From positions 62,001 to 126,000 of the forward strand of contig NW_026570423.1 in the NCBI RefSeq assembly GCF_019649055.1: a DNA stretch of 64,000 bases. The letters are read 5' to 3'. The translations under genes were made by a program, and so were the position numbers. The notes under the pieces are model-generated. The model had not been told where the DNA came from. It did no database searches and saw only the letters and a list, made by a program, of their open reading frames with translations. This document shows positions 1-11,900 of the stretch, piece after piece. How positions within the stretch are numbered: the first letter of the stretch is position 1; each line of letters begins with the position of its first letter. This DNA comes from Paramacrobiotus metropolitanus (taxonomy: Eukaryota; Tardigrada; Eutardigrada; Parachela; Macrobiotidae).

Positions 1-174
1 TGTGGATCGGGCGATTTACCTTTGCATTTTTAGTTCATCTTTTTCGAGTTTACCTTTAGCACCGTCAAATTGTGCCTGCTGTCGTAATCGGTGTCGCATT
101 CTTTGTGCAGGAAATAAGAATTGTCCTGTTCTAATTATTTCGTAATCGCATCTCATTGGACATATTTTTCGTAG

Positions 175-901
175 TCATGCGATGCAGGCCTACGCGCTCC
201 CCAACGGCCGAATCTGGTTCCTGTCGGTTGGATCCGTGGACGAGAAGCACGATAACCACCCACAGAGTTGCGTGGAATCCTACGACATCCACAGCAACAC
301 GTGGAAGAAGCATGCCAGCTGGACAGATAAAGACTTATTCCATCATGACAGTGGGATCATCGTCTTGCAAGGCTACCTGTACTTCACGGGCGGCTGCGTG
401 TACGACGATCCCCTGGAGTACCTGGACAGCTATCCCAACGTGACCACCGCTTGCTACCGCATCTCGTTGGTCCACGGGTATTGGCCGGAGCGTATTGGGG
501 ATCTGAACGTGGCGCGCTACAATCACTGCGTCTTCGTCAAGGACGGAAAGATTTGGGTGTACGGCGGAACGACCCACATCGATGGGGATAATCAGCGGAA
601 ACGGGCGCTGACGTCCTTTGAAGCGTACGATGCTGAGACTAACCAGTGGACCGTGATGGAGGTGCCGATGTCGAAGGAACTGCAGGATGAAGTGGCGGGA
701 GGGGATTACGCGCAGAAGACCTTCTGTCTGCCGCTGCAACACCGTCTTCCGCCGGTGTACGATGGGAAGGAATTTAACGATCGTGATGACAATTATGAGT
801 ACGTTCTGGAGGAAAATCGTAGCATCGCAGCGGCATATGGAATGGGAGACGATTCGGAGAACGACAGTGATAGCGAGTGGCCCGCTGGTTTGGATGACTG
901 A
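175..901 (+). CDS. KLHL-like kelch-repeat protein, last exon (gene starts upstream)
   Basis: This is the final coding exon of a kelch-repeat protein, probably a BTB-BACK-kelch substrate adaptor of a Cullin-3 ubiquitin ligase; that role is inferred from the family. An acceptor (TTTTCGTAG) precedes position 175, and the frame is open to TGA at 899-901. The frame shows kelch hallmarks: NGRIWF, YFTGGCVY, ARYNHCVFVKDGKIWVYGG and ETNQWTVMEVP, so about two to three blades. The tail is acidic (DDSENDSDSEW). The paralogue at 2473-4641 splices in the same phase, so the ATG at 182 is internal and not the start. The BTB and BACK parts lie outside the window. Confidence 0.8.
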
Positions 902-1124
902 TCATGTACGGCGTGCCTGTAAATGCTGGGTTTTGCGATGCTGGGAATGCTTTTCGCCTTTAGCACTGCTTTAAGGCGTGATTTATTTGTATTTGCTTGT
1001 GATGTTTTTGCGTGCCTGCTTATTTGAATACCTGCATCTGACGCGAGGTTTTTTCTGTATTTAAATTCGAAATGGCTACGCGCTATGAGTTTTGGCTACG
1101 CGCGAGAGTTTTCGGCCCGAACAA

Positions 1125-1130
1125 AATAAA
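1125..1130 (+). promoter_or_regulatory. AATAAA polyadenylation signal of the upstream kelch gene
   Basis: A canonical AATAAA lies 224 bases after the kelch stop codon, followed by a T-rich stretch. Its use is inferred. Confidence 0.4.
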
Positions 1131-1312
1131 AATTGTAAAATGTTTAATACTTTTTAGTTTATAATATTTGTCATGTCATGACAACCTGTAAATGCTGTAA
1201 AAGTCACCTTTGTACATGAAAGTAAGTATCATAAAGTAAGTAAGTATCATAATATCGAACCGGCATCTCGCACATTGCGGTGACCGGCGTTTCTGTAATA
1301 ATTAGCCACACA

Positions 1313-1978
1313 ATGACACAAGTAATTAAGATCGGCGACAAATTCGAATCCTACGCTGCGGCTTTGCGCGCAATCGAGGAACGGAGTGAGTCAACGCATC
1401 AAGTCTTTATAAATCCCGGTGGAAATGAAAAGACTTCAAAAACGCACCCACTGCACGTCACTTTGACGTACAGTTCTGTGAAACTGGTATGCAAGAAAGC
1501 CGGCGTCTATCATCCCCATCGGCGAGGCTCACTTCCGACGAAAAAAACTATCACCACCACTCTAAAGAGCGACTGTCAAGCAGCTACCCGCCTGAAGCTG
1601 GTGAACGGGATGTTGGAAGTCATCCACGTGCCGGCTGCAGACGATCACAACCATGAGGTGTCGCAGGCGCTAGCACAGCACTTCCCTGAAAGGAGACGAC
1701 TGTCCGACACGGAGGAGAAGACCGTGGAGCAGCTGATTCTCAGTGGAGTGCCACCGAGAATTATTGCGGGCACGGTTACTGCTTCACGTCGCGCAAACGG
1801 GGCAGCCGGAACTGTTATCACGAAAGACATATTCAACCGGGGAACGAAGATACGTATGGATAAGAGGCAAGGGCGGGAGGAGCACGAAATTCTCACGGAA
1901 GTTTTGCGGGAACACAGGCAGAAAGATGCAACCGGCACTTACGATGCAGTTGTGGCACTTACGATGTCTCGCGCGTAG
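1313..1978 (+). CDS. FAR1/ZSWIM-like (MULE-type) DNA-binding domain protein, single exon
   Basis: A 221-aa intronless frame starting at the first ATG (1313). The N-terminal half resembles the WRKY-GCM1-like zinc-binding fold of FAR1/FLYWCH/ZSWIM proteins and Mutator-like transposases: a Y.AA..A....E start, then KLVCKKAG, SDCQAATRLKLV and finally DHNHEVSQALAQHFPERR, giving a C..C..HxH-type set of ligands. A helical, basic linker follows (RRLSDTEEKTVEQLI). The transposase DDE core and SWIM finger that usually follow are missing; the frame ends just after a 13-bp direct repeat (GGCACTTACGATG). It may be a domesticated DNA-binding fragment or a truncated transposon gene. AATAAA at 2097-2102 suggests a complete transcript. 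Confidence 0.6.
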   Translation: MTQVIKIGDKFESYAAALRAIEERSESTHQVFINPGGNEKTSKTHPLHVTLTYSSVKLVCKKAGVYHPHRRGSLPTKKTITTTLKSDCQAATRLKLVNGMLEVIHVPAADDHNHEVSQALAQHFPERRRLSDTEEKTVEQLILSGVPPRIIAGTVTASRRANGAAGTVITKDIFNRGTKIRMDKRQGREEHEILTEVLREHRQKDATGTYDAVVALTMSRA

Positions 1979-2096
1979 ACATGACGATTTAAATTATCTT
2001 TTTGTAGCTTTGCTTGAAGTGTTAAGTATCTGCGAATTGTACGTTTTAATTGATGATTCACTAATTTAAACATTGTACCATATTGTTTTCTGTACA

Positions 2097-2102
2097 ATAA
2101 AC
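2097..2102 (+). promoter_or_regulatory. AATAAA polyadenylation signal
   Basis: Lies about 120 bases after the stop of the FAR1-like gene, in the context TGTACAATAAACT. Use is inferred. Confidence 0.4.
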
Positions 2103-2159
2103 TAATTCCATTTTGATTATCGCACCACCTGTTGCTGATGCACTTTTCGAAGAGGGCAG

Positions 2160-2385
2160 GGAATATTATTCCATATTATTATATAATTATGGAATAATAT
2201 TTCCGTAATCTGTCACGCTTACAATGAGCAAAGTATTTATTCTTACTATATATTCTTATTATATATTCTTCATTATATAATATATTCTTTTAACATAATG
2301 TATATATTATTATATTGTTCCATATTATTATATATGGCATAATATTTCCATTCTTTGCCACGCTTACAATGAGCAAACTGTAAAT
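2160..2385. repeat. Duplicated AT-rich block (two copies)
   Basis: Two similar segments, near 2168-2236 and 2318-2378. Both run from TTCCATATTATTATAT through ATAATATTTCC to the shared CACGCTTACAATGAGCAAA. The DNA between them is AT-rich simple sequence. Confidence 0.55.
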
Positions 2386-2472
2386 TATTTATTCGTAACT
2401 TCCAAAAGTCCAATCGGAATAATGCGAAGAGTAATAAAAATTTTTTTTATAAGTGCCTCTCCATGATTGCAG

Positions 2473-4641
2473 ACGATATTGCGCTGGCACATGCACGATG
2501 CCACCGAAAGTCTGCATCGTCTGCTGGGTGGAAGCATCGCGTGGAATCAGTTGAGCATCGACCCATTGCTCACCACCGCTACAGGCCCAATGCATGCAGC
2601 GCTAACCGAAATTCGCGACGAGCGAAACCGCGGTCTCCTGGGTAAGGGAGCGTTGCTGAGTCGCGTCATGCCGAAAGATGCCATCTTCTACCACATGCGC
2701 CAACGCCATCCACATCAGCTCCTCCGCTTCGACTTCACCCGCAACGAATTGACCAAGCTGGATTCACCACTCCAGGCGACGCTGGCGAAACGTTGTTCGA
2801 CGATCTTACCCGACGCTTTTGCGGTGGCCGTCGGGCGGGAACTGATTGTCGATCCTGTTGTTCCTTTCGGTAAGATTGAAGTAATCGCGATGGACGGCGT
2901 CACGGGGAGTGTGCGCACTCTCCTTGTGAACCCGCCGTTTAGCGGATGCCTGTGTGTGGTGGCAGTTGGGAACCAGTTGTACCGTGCTTGCAAAGCAAAG
3001 ATGGGTAATGGCGAAGTGTGGTACTGCTTCGGTTTGACCACGGGACAACTGTAGCAGGTCGGGCACATCCCGGATTACCAGTCTGAGGAGAACCCACTGC
3101 GCCGATATAATCGGTGAGTTTCTGTCTGATGTCGCATGTGCACTCTAGGTAACGAGCAATGAATAATAACTTATGGTTAGAATTACTTTGCAGTTCGATT
3201 TAGCGTGGTCTACATCCGCGTACACGCGTCCGCGTGGTGGTTTCGCGTACATCCGCTGCGCGTGAAATATTCGTGATCTGGAAGGTCATACGCATCTTAT
3301 CAAAAAAGTGGTTTTCTAAATCTATGTAACGTACTTTTGAAATATACACAAGCAACGCACACTACCAGATTTAGTTCTCAAAGCACCTGCAACTGCGTGA
3401 AGCGCCAGTACGATTATAGGCAGCGTATCATTAACAACGATGTAATATTAATATTGCATAGTATGCAAATAATACAGAAATGTAATATGAAAACGTAATA
3501 CTGAACAATATATTTTTCAGTAGTGTACTAGACAGCTTATATATTGTGAAGGAACAGATTTTCGGTATAAGAAAAGCGTGTTCGAGAATTCTGTTCGAGG
3601 GTAAGGAAAATGGTATTGTGCACCATCTTTAAACGAATTGCAGTGGTGTCTGGTTGTAGCAGTGAAAGTACTGAATCTAACAAATAATAAGTAAATAACA
3701 TCTAAAATAACAGCTGCTTGATAAATAAGCGTGCTGCTGTTGCAGCTTGTAAATAATGACTGCTTTAAATCGAATTGTATCTTGCTTACATTGTACACAA
3801 ATTCGGCGTCGATTCTTGGTGAGTTAAGATATCCTAATTTCGGTGATATTTACAAATTACAATGTACGTAATCATACCTTATTGTACTGCTTTCCCAAAG
3901 TTTCGCCATGGTGGCGTACGCGCTTGCGAACGGCCGGATCTGGTTCCTGTCATTTGGTTCCGTGGATGAGAAGCCCGAAGTCATCCGGAGAGCTGGGTGG
4001 AATTCTACGATATCCACAATAACACATGGGCGAAGCACACCAGCTGGACGAATCCAACAAAATTTCATTATCGCTGCGGATTGATTGTGTTTCAAGGATA
4101 TTTTCTTTACTTTACGGGCGGCTGTGTCTATGCGGATCCTTTCTGATATAACCAGAGCGATGGCAACAAGACAGCCGCCTGCTACCGCGTCTCGCTGAGC
4201 CACGCCCAGTCCCAACCGGAGCTCATCGGGGATCTGAACGTGGCGCGTTACCATCACTGTGTGTATGTTAAGGACGGTCAGATTTGGGTGTACGACAGAA
4301 TGATCCAAGACTGCTTCGAGAGTCAACGAAAGCTGACTCTGTCGTCCTTTGAAGCGTACAATGCCGAGACTAACCAGTGGAATGTGATGGAGGTGCCGGT
4401 GTCGAAGGAACTGCAGACGGAAGTGACTGGAATGATTAACGCGCAGAAGACCGTCTGTTTGTCCCTGCAGCACACGGTTCCGGTGGTTTGTAATGGGGAC
4501 CATTATCATTTTAAGTTTTTAACAACAATTATCACTGCAACGGCAAAGGATATCATTACCGGATGACGGACAAGAATGAACGGGAAAATGGCTTTTGGAG
4601 GATGACCCGGAGTCCGAGTGGCCCACTGGTTTGGATGACTG
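2473..4641 (+). pseudogene. Broken paralogue of the KLHL-like kelch gene (two exons)
   Basis: Exon 2473-3113 starts at an acceptor (ATTGCAG) and encodes the end of a BACK-like domain (ILRWHMHDATESL) and kelch-like strands. It carries an in-frame TAG at 3052-3054, after which the frame stays coding-like up to the donor CG/GTGAGT at 3113/3114. The second exon starts at 3908 in the matching phase and aligns with 175-901 (ANGRIWFLSFGSVDEK). Its lesions are a small deletion near 3977, an in-frame TGA at 4144-4146, and a frameshift before the shared tail at about 4610-4641 (SEWPTGLDD). I see no BTB exon, and several breaks make translation of a full protein unlikely. Confidence 0.75.
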
Positions 4642-5362
4642 ATGGAGTGTTGAGTGTACAGTACTTGTAAATGGTTGATTACATTGGTTGTCTGCCTCTA
4701 GGGTTTCTTATTAATTTGCGGCTCTGTGCAATTTGCCTTGTTTAATAATTCCTGAAACGAAACCTGTTTTAATTGAGAATTGGATTAGTTTTATGTCCGA
4801 TTGTGAAGGGAGGGTTATATCCTATCCTCTAAATTAATTTTGGGTTATCCTCACTGGACTTCAAAATGATTTTTACAGATTTCCATTCATAAGCATAGCT
4901 TTGGGTGGAAACATCTTTATGAAGTCCATTGTATATTTATGAGTTTACGCCTTACGGGAATGCGTGTTTTAATGCTCCTACACAAGTAATTCGAGCATTG
5001 TGTACTTACATGTTAGTGTTTTTGATGTGCAACAAGCATTGGTAGGCTGCTATCGTACCATTAAATCCTTGTGACCGAGATTTTCGCCAACTTTATCAAA
5101 AATGATTTGTTGGTCATGAAAAACAACACCGGACCTCTGCATCACATAAATTTTTATTGTTTTTTTATATTTATTTTTCGCTGCAGCCTTATGAAACGGC
5201 ATATAATTTTTATTAACATAATGTACTCATACGGTCGCCAGTGACTCGCCACTCTCATAAAAATTTATCAGCCGTTGCAAGTCGCTGCTGTGATGAGTGT
5301 ACATAAGTAAATGCATCAACCGATCCGTGTCAAACCAGCAATCGAACTATAACAGCCATCAC
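4642..5362. other. Intergenic DNA between kelch pseudogene and neurexin 3' end
   Basis: AT-rich. TTTATT at 5208-5213 and 5170-5175 reads AATAAA on the minus strand and could polyadenylate the neurexin transcript, which stops at 5363. No gene seen. Confidence 0.4.
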
Positions 5363-5913
5363 TCAGACATAATACTCTTTATCCTTGTTCCTCCCAAGCG
5401 TCCCATTCCCGCCGGCCTGCACCGGCCGCGCATGACCATTGCGCTGCATCGTCCCGGCCGGACTGGGCTCCGGCTTACTGAAGGTCTGGTAGGTTTTGGC
5501 GCCATCCGCCGCCGCGGCCGTCGTCACCGGGCGTCCGTTCTTTCGGTAGCGCACCGCCAGGAAGACAATCAGTGCCACCAGGATGACCACGCCCACCGCG
5601 ATCCCGGCAATCAGCGCCGCGTTCTCCCGGAAGATGTCCAGCGGGTTGCCCGGCGGGGCGGTGGTGGTGGAGAGGACCGGGGCCGGCGGGAACGTGGGAT
5701 AGGTGCCCAGTTTCCCGGGGGGCAGGGTCACGGTGAAGGTAGGCTTGGGGAAAGGCGTCTGGATGGACTCGGCGGTGCGGAAATTGGAGACGGGGGTGGT
5801 GAAGGGGGGTGGCGTGGTGAAGGTCACGTTGATGATGATCGGCGGGCGCGTGGAGCGGGACAGGGCGGAGCGGGCCGCCAGGGGGCTGGCGTCACCGGAG
5901 GCCTCCGTATCAC
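5363..5913 (-). CDS. Nrxn: Neurexin exon 15: stalk end, transmembrane helix, PDZ-binding tail
   Basis: Acceptor CCCATTAG. Pro/Thr-rich stalk, then the membrane helix AALIAGIAVGVVILVALIVF, a basic stop-transfer RYRKNGR and a 60-residue tail ending NKDKEYYV before the stop at 5363-5365. This C-terminus identifies the gene as neurexin rather than another laminin-G protein. Confidence 0.93.
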
Positions 5914-8900
5914 CTAATGGGAAAGGTCAAGTGGTCAAGTATTGCATTTAATTTTCACTTTTCATGTGTTGGATATTTATTTATATATTTTATTTTGACA
6001 GATTGCGGAAAATGAGGTTTCACGTTTCCTTTAAATTATTTTTTAATTCAGTAAGCTTGGACTTCGTAATGCAGCAGTCAATGCCTACACTTACAGTCTT
6101 CTTCGTCATCACAGATTACTGAGCGCGGTGAGGAAATCACCCGTTTGGCAGTGGTCGACAACGTCGACGCCGTTGTCGTAGTTTTCGGGAATACTGTCGT
6201 TGTCTTCACAATAGTGAAGGATGCAAAAATCAGATCGTCATCTAAAAGACGTGGAGAAAAGTCACCAACTTTTCATAATCGGCACAAATAATTATGATGA
6301 AATAAATCAGCTGTAATCTTGGTGCAATATAGGTAGATATGTAAGAAAAAGGTCACCCGATTCTGTACATACTTTTCTGACTGTTGGTCAGTGTACACCC
6401 GGTATCTTCTACTTTACAGGGCGCCGGCGTGGCGACAAACAGATCATCAGACGCTTTGGTGTCCGGTCCGTGGTGGGTGACATCGGTGTGCTGCATCTGG
6501 TCCATCCATTCCGCTGGCTGCTGTTTCTCGGGGAAGGAGGCATTCGTCGCCTGTAGTTCCTTCTCCATATCGCTCACCAGCTCCGGATGACCTTCCAGCA
6601 GCACGTTCCCGTCGGCATCGGCCGCCAGATCCAAGATGCGGATGCCGTTGATGACCAGGCCGGCAATGACGCCCTGGAAGGCCCGCTCGATGTCGTCGTG
6701 GCGGGCGTTGAGTTTGCCGCCGATTTCCACCGTGGAGATGCCGTTGAAGATGTCGTGTTGTTTGCCTGCAAAAGGTCACAGTTACTAATTTGTGTATCGT
6801 TATTTTAATGGCAAAAAACGAAATTTCACAAGCAAAAACATACAAAAACATTATAGGCATAACAAAAATCGTTAGGGCGATTTTTAAAAAAAATTAATTA
6901 TAGACACACTAATTAAACAGTAATATAGAATTAAACAGTAATATTTTAAAAAAAAAATATAAACAAAATTAAATGGTGGCTTTAAGACTACTAAATACTT
7001 ATTCGCATTTTCCAAACAAAATACAAAAATCTTGTGGATTAATTAATAATATTAATACCATAATTCAATAAATTGCAGTTAGAAGATATGAGTATTAATA
7101 TTCCCATATATGAGCATGAACTGAAAAAAAGATTAAATTAAGACAATTTTTATTTCTCACCTGATGGCACTTTAATAACCGGCTCGTGCCCGTCAATTTG
7201 CAGCGTGGCATTGGCACCATCGCGTTCAAACCGCACCACGTGGTACCGACCGTCGTTCAATCGGTGTTGGAAATCGCTGATTAAATGCGCATAGTTGCCC
7301 ATATTGTAAACCACAAACAGGTGGCCGGCAACCTGTATAATAAATGCGAAAGTGAAAAACATTTATTCCAAAAAACGAGAGATTTGTCGGAGAAAACAAG
7401 CGCATACAATCTGGAACTCAATCACATCTTCGGATGTAAAGCTGCCAATGCGGCAGATGAGCGCCTCGTCTTCCGACGTCACCAACCCGAAAGCGATGCG
7501 GTCGGATCGCGAATCCGGCCGTTGTGCCGCATCGAAATGATAAATCACCAAGCCCGGTAGCGGGCCGAACCGGTAGGCAGTGCTATCTGCAAAGGTCACC
7601 AGTTAGTGCAATATTTCGAAATTCTCAGAAATCTAAAAGTAAATTTACATGAGGAATTTGCCTTTAGATAATCAGCCGTTTGTTCAGGAAAATATATATT
7701 TAACCTATTTGAAGCTGATCTTTGTTTCTTTTTAAGTTAGTTCAATGAGATGTGTACAATAAAAAGTAAAGGGTCTATCGATAGCTAAATAGGTATGTGT
7801 AATACAAATCAGCGAAAAAATGAAATTAATTCAAGGTATTTTTAAAACTGCTATAATTATAATTTTATAAATACCGAATTTATTGCAGCACGCGTATTAA
7901 CGTACAGTTTGAGCAAGTACTCCCGGTGAAAGACGTCATTTCACAGTCACACCCGAACCCCATCCACTGCTGCACACACCGTCCGCCATGCTGGCACACC
8001 GCGCCCTTCCCGCATTCCCCGCGGGGTCCCTGGCACCCCGCCACGACCATATCGCTCTTGACCTTGACCCCGCCCACCAAATCCACCACCACCCCGTTGA
8101 TCGTCAACCCCGCCAGGCACCCCGAGAACCCGGTCTGGGACCTCACCGACCGCGGGAGACTAGCGAACATCCGTCCGGGAAGTCCCCCGACATACAGACT
8201 CCCCTGGAGATTCAACCGGGACTTCTCCTTGACGTCGACCAACACCCACTTTTCCCCGTCCACCACCAGGACATGGTCCGTCCGCCCGGGACGTCCGATC
8301 TCCACACTGTGCCATTGGTTGTCATTTAACGGCCGCCGGCTGCTGGACGACAGGCTCTGGGCGCCGTTGCCCATGTCGAAGACTAGGTGGAGCGTCCCGT
8401 GGACTAGCTCGACGGCGATAAAATCCTGGGCGTACTTCCCGTTGAAGAGGATCAGTCCGGTGGTCTGGACGGTGCGGAAGGCGAAGCGGAGGGAGAGTTG
8501 CGGGTCGGCCTGGAGGGGCTCGAGGGTCACGAAGGCCTCGGGGCTCTGGAAGGAGAAGCTGGAGGCCCGGGGTCCGAGAGCGTGGTCTGCAGGCAGGTGA
8601 GCACGTCGGTGGTGTCCAGGTGGAGGTTCTGGAGGTGGCCCCGGAAGGGTGGGAGGGGGCGGGTGGATATCGGGGGTGAGGGGCGGTGGGAGGAGGTCAG
8701 TGGCAGGCGGGAGGCGCGGATGAACTTCTTGGAGCGGGTGCCGGGCTGCTTGCCTAAATCCAGCCGGCAATAATGCAGGGAAATGCCGTCCAGGGTGGCT
8801 GATGTTTCTACACCGGGAAATTATTTTACTAACGTTTCTAAACTATTTTTCCAATAATTACGATTTTATTCAGTTAAATTTACCGGCAAGTTCGTAGTTA

Positions 8901-11900
8901 TCCAAAACGATTTTCACAAACTTTCCGTGGCGGTGAAATTTGACGAAATGCCATTTGTCATCGTTAAGTGCTTCACCGACGGTCCATTCCAACTGAAAAC
9001 AACAACGTAATTAAAATTAATGATAATATTGCTGGCATTTTTTCGCTAATTTTATTGTTTATTTTATTAACACTTGCACAAATTTATCGCAAAATAAATT
9101 TAACGGAAACTATATATTAATTATTTTGCTTTTATAATTTTTTACCTTGTCGTTCATGATGGCTTCCGCACTGAGCGTGACCTTTATCTTGCCACTGACC
9201 AGCGCGACGACTAAGGCATCGTCCGCTACGTCGCTGGCAGCTTTATTCAAGCACCACAGTTTCAGGATAAATGCGCTGATGGATAGCGACCGGAAGCGAA
9301 AGGACAGGCTGGTCACTTGGCGGGGTTTCGCCTCTTCCGCTGGCATTTCGTATTTCACGTACGGGTTGCTGTCGTCAAAGCGCATTTCCGATGCCGCTAA
9401 AATTCGAACATCACAATGAGAACTAAATCGGATAATTATAATAATAAATACCGATGATAGCATTCTTAACCGCGCTATCATAAAATCATAGGAATCCCGA
9501 ATAGATAATATTATTTTAATTAATTAAAACTGCAGAAAAAATGAGTATCAAATATTATGCAAATAATCTCTACTCATCAGCGTATTTACTATTTTGAGAT
9601 GGTAGTTTGATTTAATATTCCCGCGCGCGGGTGCCCCGCATAGAAATGATTAATTAATTTAATAATACATATACTGTATAAGTGTATATGCGCGTAAATA
9701 GATTTTCAATGAAATGATGAATGAAAACAGCCGAGCGGAACAATCTGCGCATTCTATTGACACGGCCCACGGTGCTTTGATCGGATGCACAATCGGACCA
9801 GACCGGCACACGTGCGGCCGGCTGTTTTAACCGGAAATGACCGGCGGCGGGACAACAGACCGATAGTGTCCAGCTGTCCTGTGTGCGAGCGCTATTAATT
9901 AGGTGAAAATTGCATATGTTGAATGCACGGCACACGCCGTGGGTGGCGGTCAATATCTGGTCATTTTGGCGGGGTTTTGTTGACCGAAATAATTGGAATA
10001 TAGTGTGTTTGCATCGCCCTACCGAAACATATCCACAATACCAGTATATAATTAGCAGGGTCAATGTGCTATATATTAAAATGATTTATCGTGCTATTTC
10101 TAAAAAGTTAAATTTTCTGTTATGGCAAACCCAAACCGACAATCTTTATTTAATTCTTTTAATCACATCATAATTTGAATTCTATGTGTCTGATAGTGGT
10201 AGACTGCTAATACTGAAAGAAAAGCATATGGATCCTTTGTTTGAAATGGCACCAAAATTTTAGAAAAATTTATTAGCCAAATTTATGAAAGAATGTTCTC
10301 TGTAATTTCTGCAACACGTTTGCCTTAGAATTCTTTAAACGCCGCCGACATTGGTATCCACTGCACTACGTTAAATACTTGTTTCAGATCGTCGATCGTT
10401 GCTCGGATTTTGTGCGATTAAACGAAAGGAATATTCTCTAATTTCGTACAGTCTGTACTAGTGCCCTGCAACGGAGTCGAAAACTTCGTCCAGTCCGAAC
10501 CGAACTATTAAATTTTTCTCCGAACCCAGTCCGACTCCGAATTTTCAAAATCATACTCCGACCACTCCGATCCGTAAATATTTTTACAAATCCGAATCCA
10601 GTCCGATCCGCTCCGAAAATTTTTGTCATATTTATTTTTTATCTCATTCCAGGAAAATCTACATATAATACCTATACTATCCGGTGCAACAATTTAAGAT
10701 AGCTAACGCCAAGATATCAATAAAATTTCATTTTTCAAAACCTTCAGAACGTTTATTACCTAAATTTTTATGTATTCTCCGTTTAAATTCTGCGTCACTT
10801 TAGCCATAGATTGTTCAAATCTGAGCGTTTCGGTAATGACATCCGAAAATTTTGGTATTTTGCCGCTCATAAAAAACAACAGTTTTTGGCTGTTGCTTTC
10901 AGGTGTTATTGGCAACTCTTAGTTCTCAACAAAAAACTTCATTAAAGTTATAATTGGGATTTCCTTTTTTGATTGAACAAGCTTCGCCTCTAACAAAGGG
11001 CACAGAGTACAGCAACTGATTGTGAAGTTAACGTAATAGTAGAAGTAGCTACGTTTAGTGCTTTACCGAGTCACACTGAAGCCCCGCGCGGAGCGCGAAG
11101 CTGACGATGCTTTTTTTCCTAAAAATAATAGAAATTCTATAAAAACTAGTTAAAAATATAAATTTTAATTCGGATAATTCGGATTCATATTTACATCCGA
11201 ATCCGATCCATTCAGGCAAGCCTAAACTCCGAAACCACTCCGATCCGAATTTTTTTAAAACAAATCCGTCCAATCCGCTCCGAAAATCGGAGTGGATTCG
11301 GAGCGGTTCGGATTTACCAGTCCGTTGCAGGGCTCTAGTCTGTACTGCTCAATCAAAATCAAAGATCAAAACACAACCAAAACGAGTTCGTAATACAGCA
11401 GCAACCAAAACGAGTTCGTAAAAATTAATACTGTATACTTTTGCCGATTTTATCAAAAAATATTACGTTAAGAAAATAATATCATCCGCCCCTATTTCCG
11501 GTATTTTCTAAGAATCACTGCATATGCCATTGCCGGCATCACCCCTGTGCCTAATAATAAAGTTGAGCTTTACAGAAAACACCTTTTGCACAGCCACTAT
11601 ACTACGACAAACTGCAATAACGGTACTCGTATACTCGTACCTTGTTGACAATTGAGGCCGGAAAAAGCGGTATGCTGGCAATCGCACGTATACCGCTGCC
11701 ATCCCTCCCGGCATTTCCCGCCATTGGCGCATGGGTTGGACGGGCAGTGTGCGGCGGCGAAGGGACGATGCGGGCAGGACCATTTATCCAGTTGTTCGCC
11801 GATATCCACCGGCTTTTTGTTCAAGGAGATTTTTTTAATTAATCCCCGGAATGTCGCACCGGACTGCACTGACCACAGATCAGCGACATTCTCACTCAGC

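Noticed and set aside
1280-1312. Upstream extension of the FAR1-like frame
   Set aside because: The codon at 1280 is GTG; the first ATG is at 1313.
2467-2472. Start of the kelch pseudogene exon at 2467
   Set aside because: The codon is TTG and it overlaps an ATTGCAG acceptor; the exon begins at 2473.
5297-5951. Long plus-strand frames (206 and 82 aa) opposite the neurexin last exon
   Set aside because: Arg/Gly-rich translations are shadows of a GC-rich coding exon on the other strand, whose phase and PDZ tail are clear.
7926-8773. Plus-strand frames of up to 224 aa opposite neurexin exon 10
   Set aside because: Low-complexity Pro/Arg/Gly shadows of the LamG5/EGF exon; no splice or domain support.
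10438-11273. Small frames inside the hAT element (63 and 72 aa)
   Set aside because: They translate the CCGATCCG-like subterminal repeats; similar peptides appear in copy 2 only because the repeat is shared.
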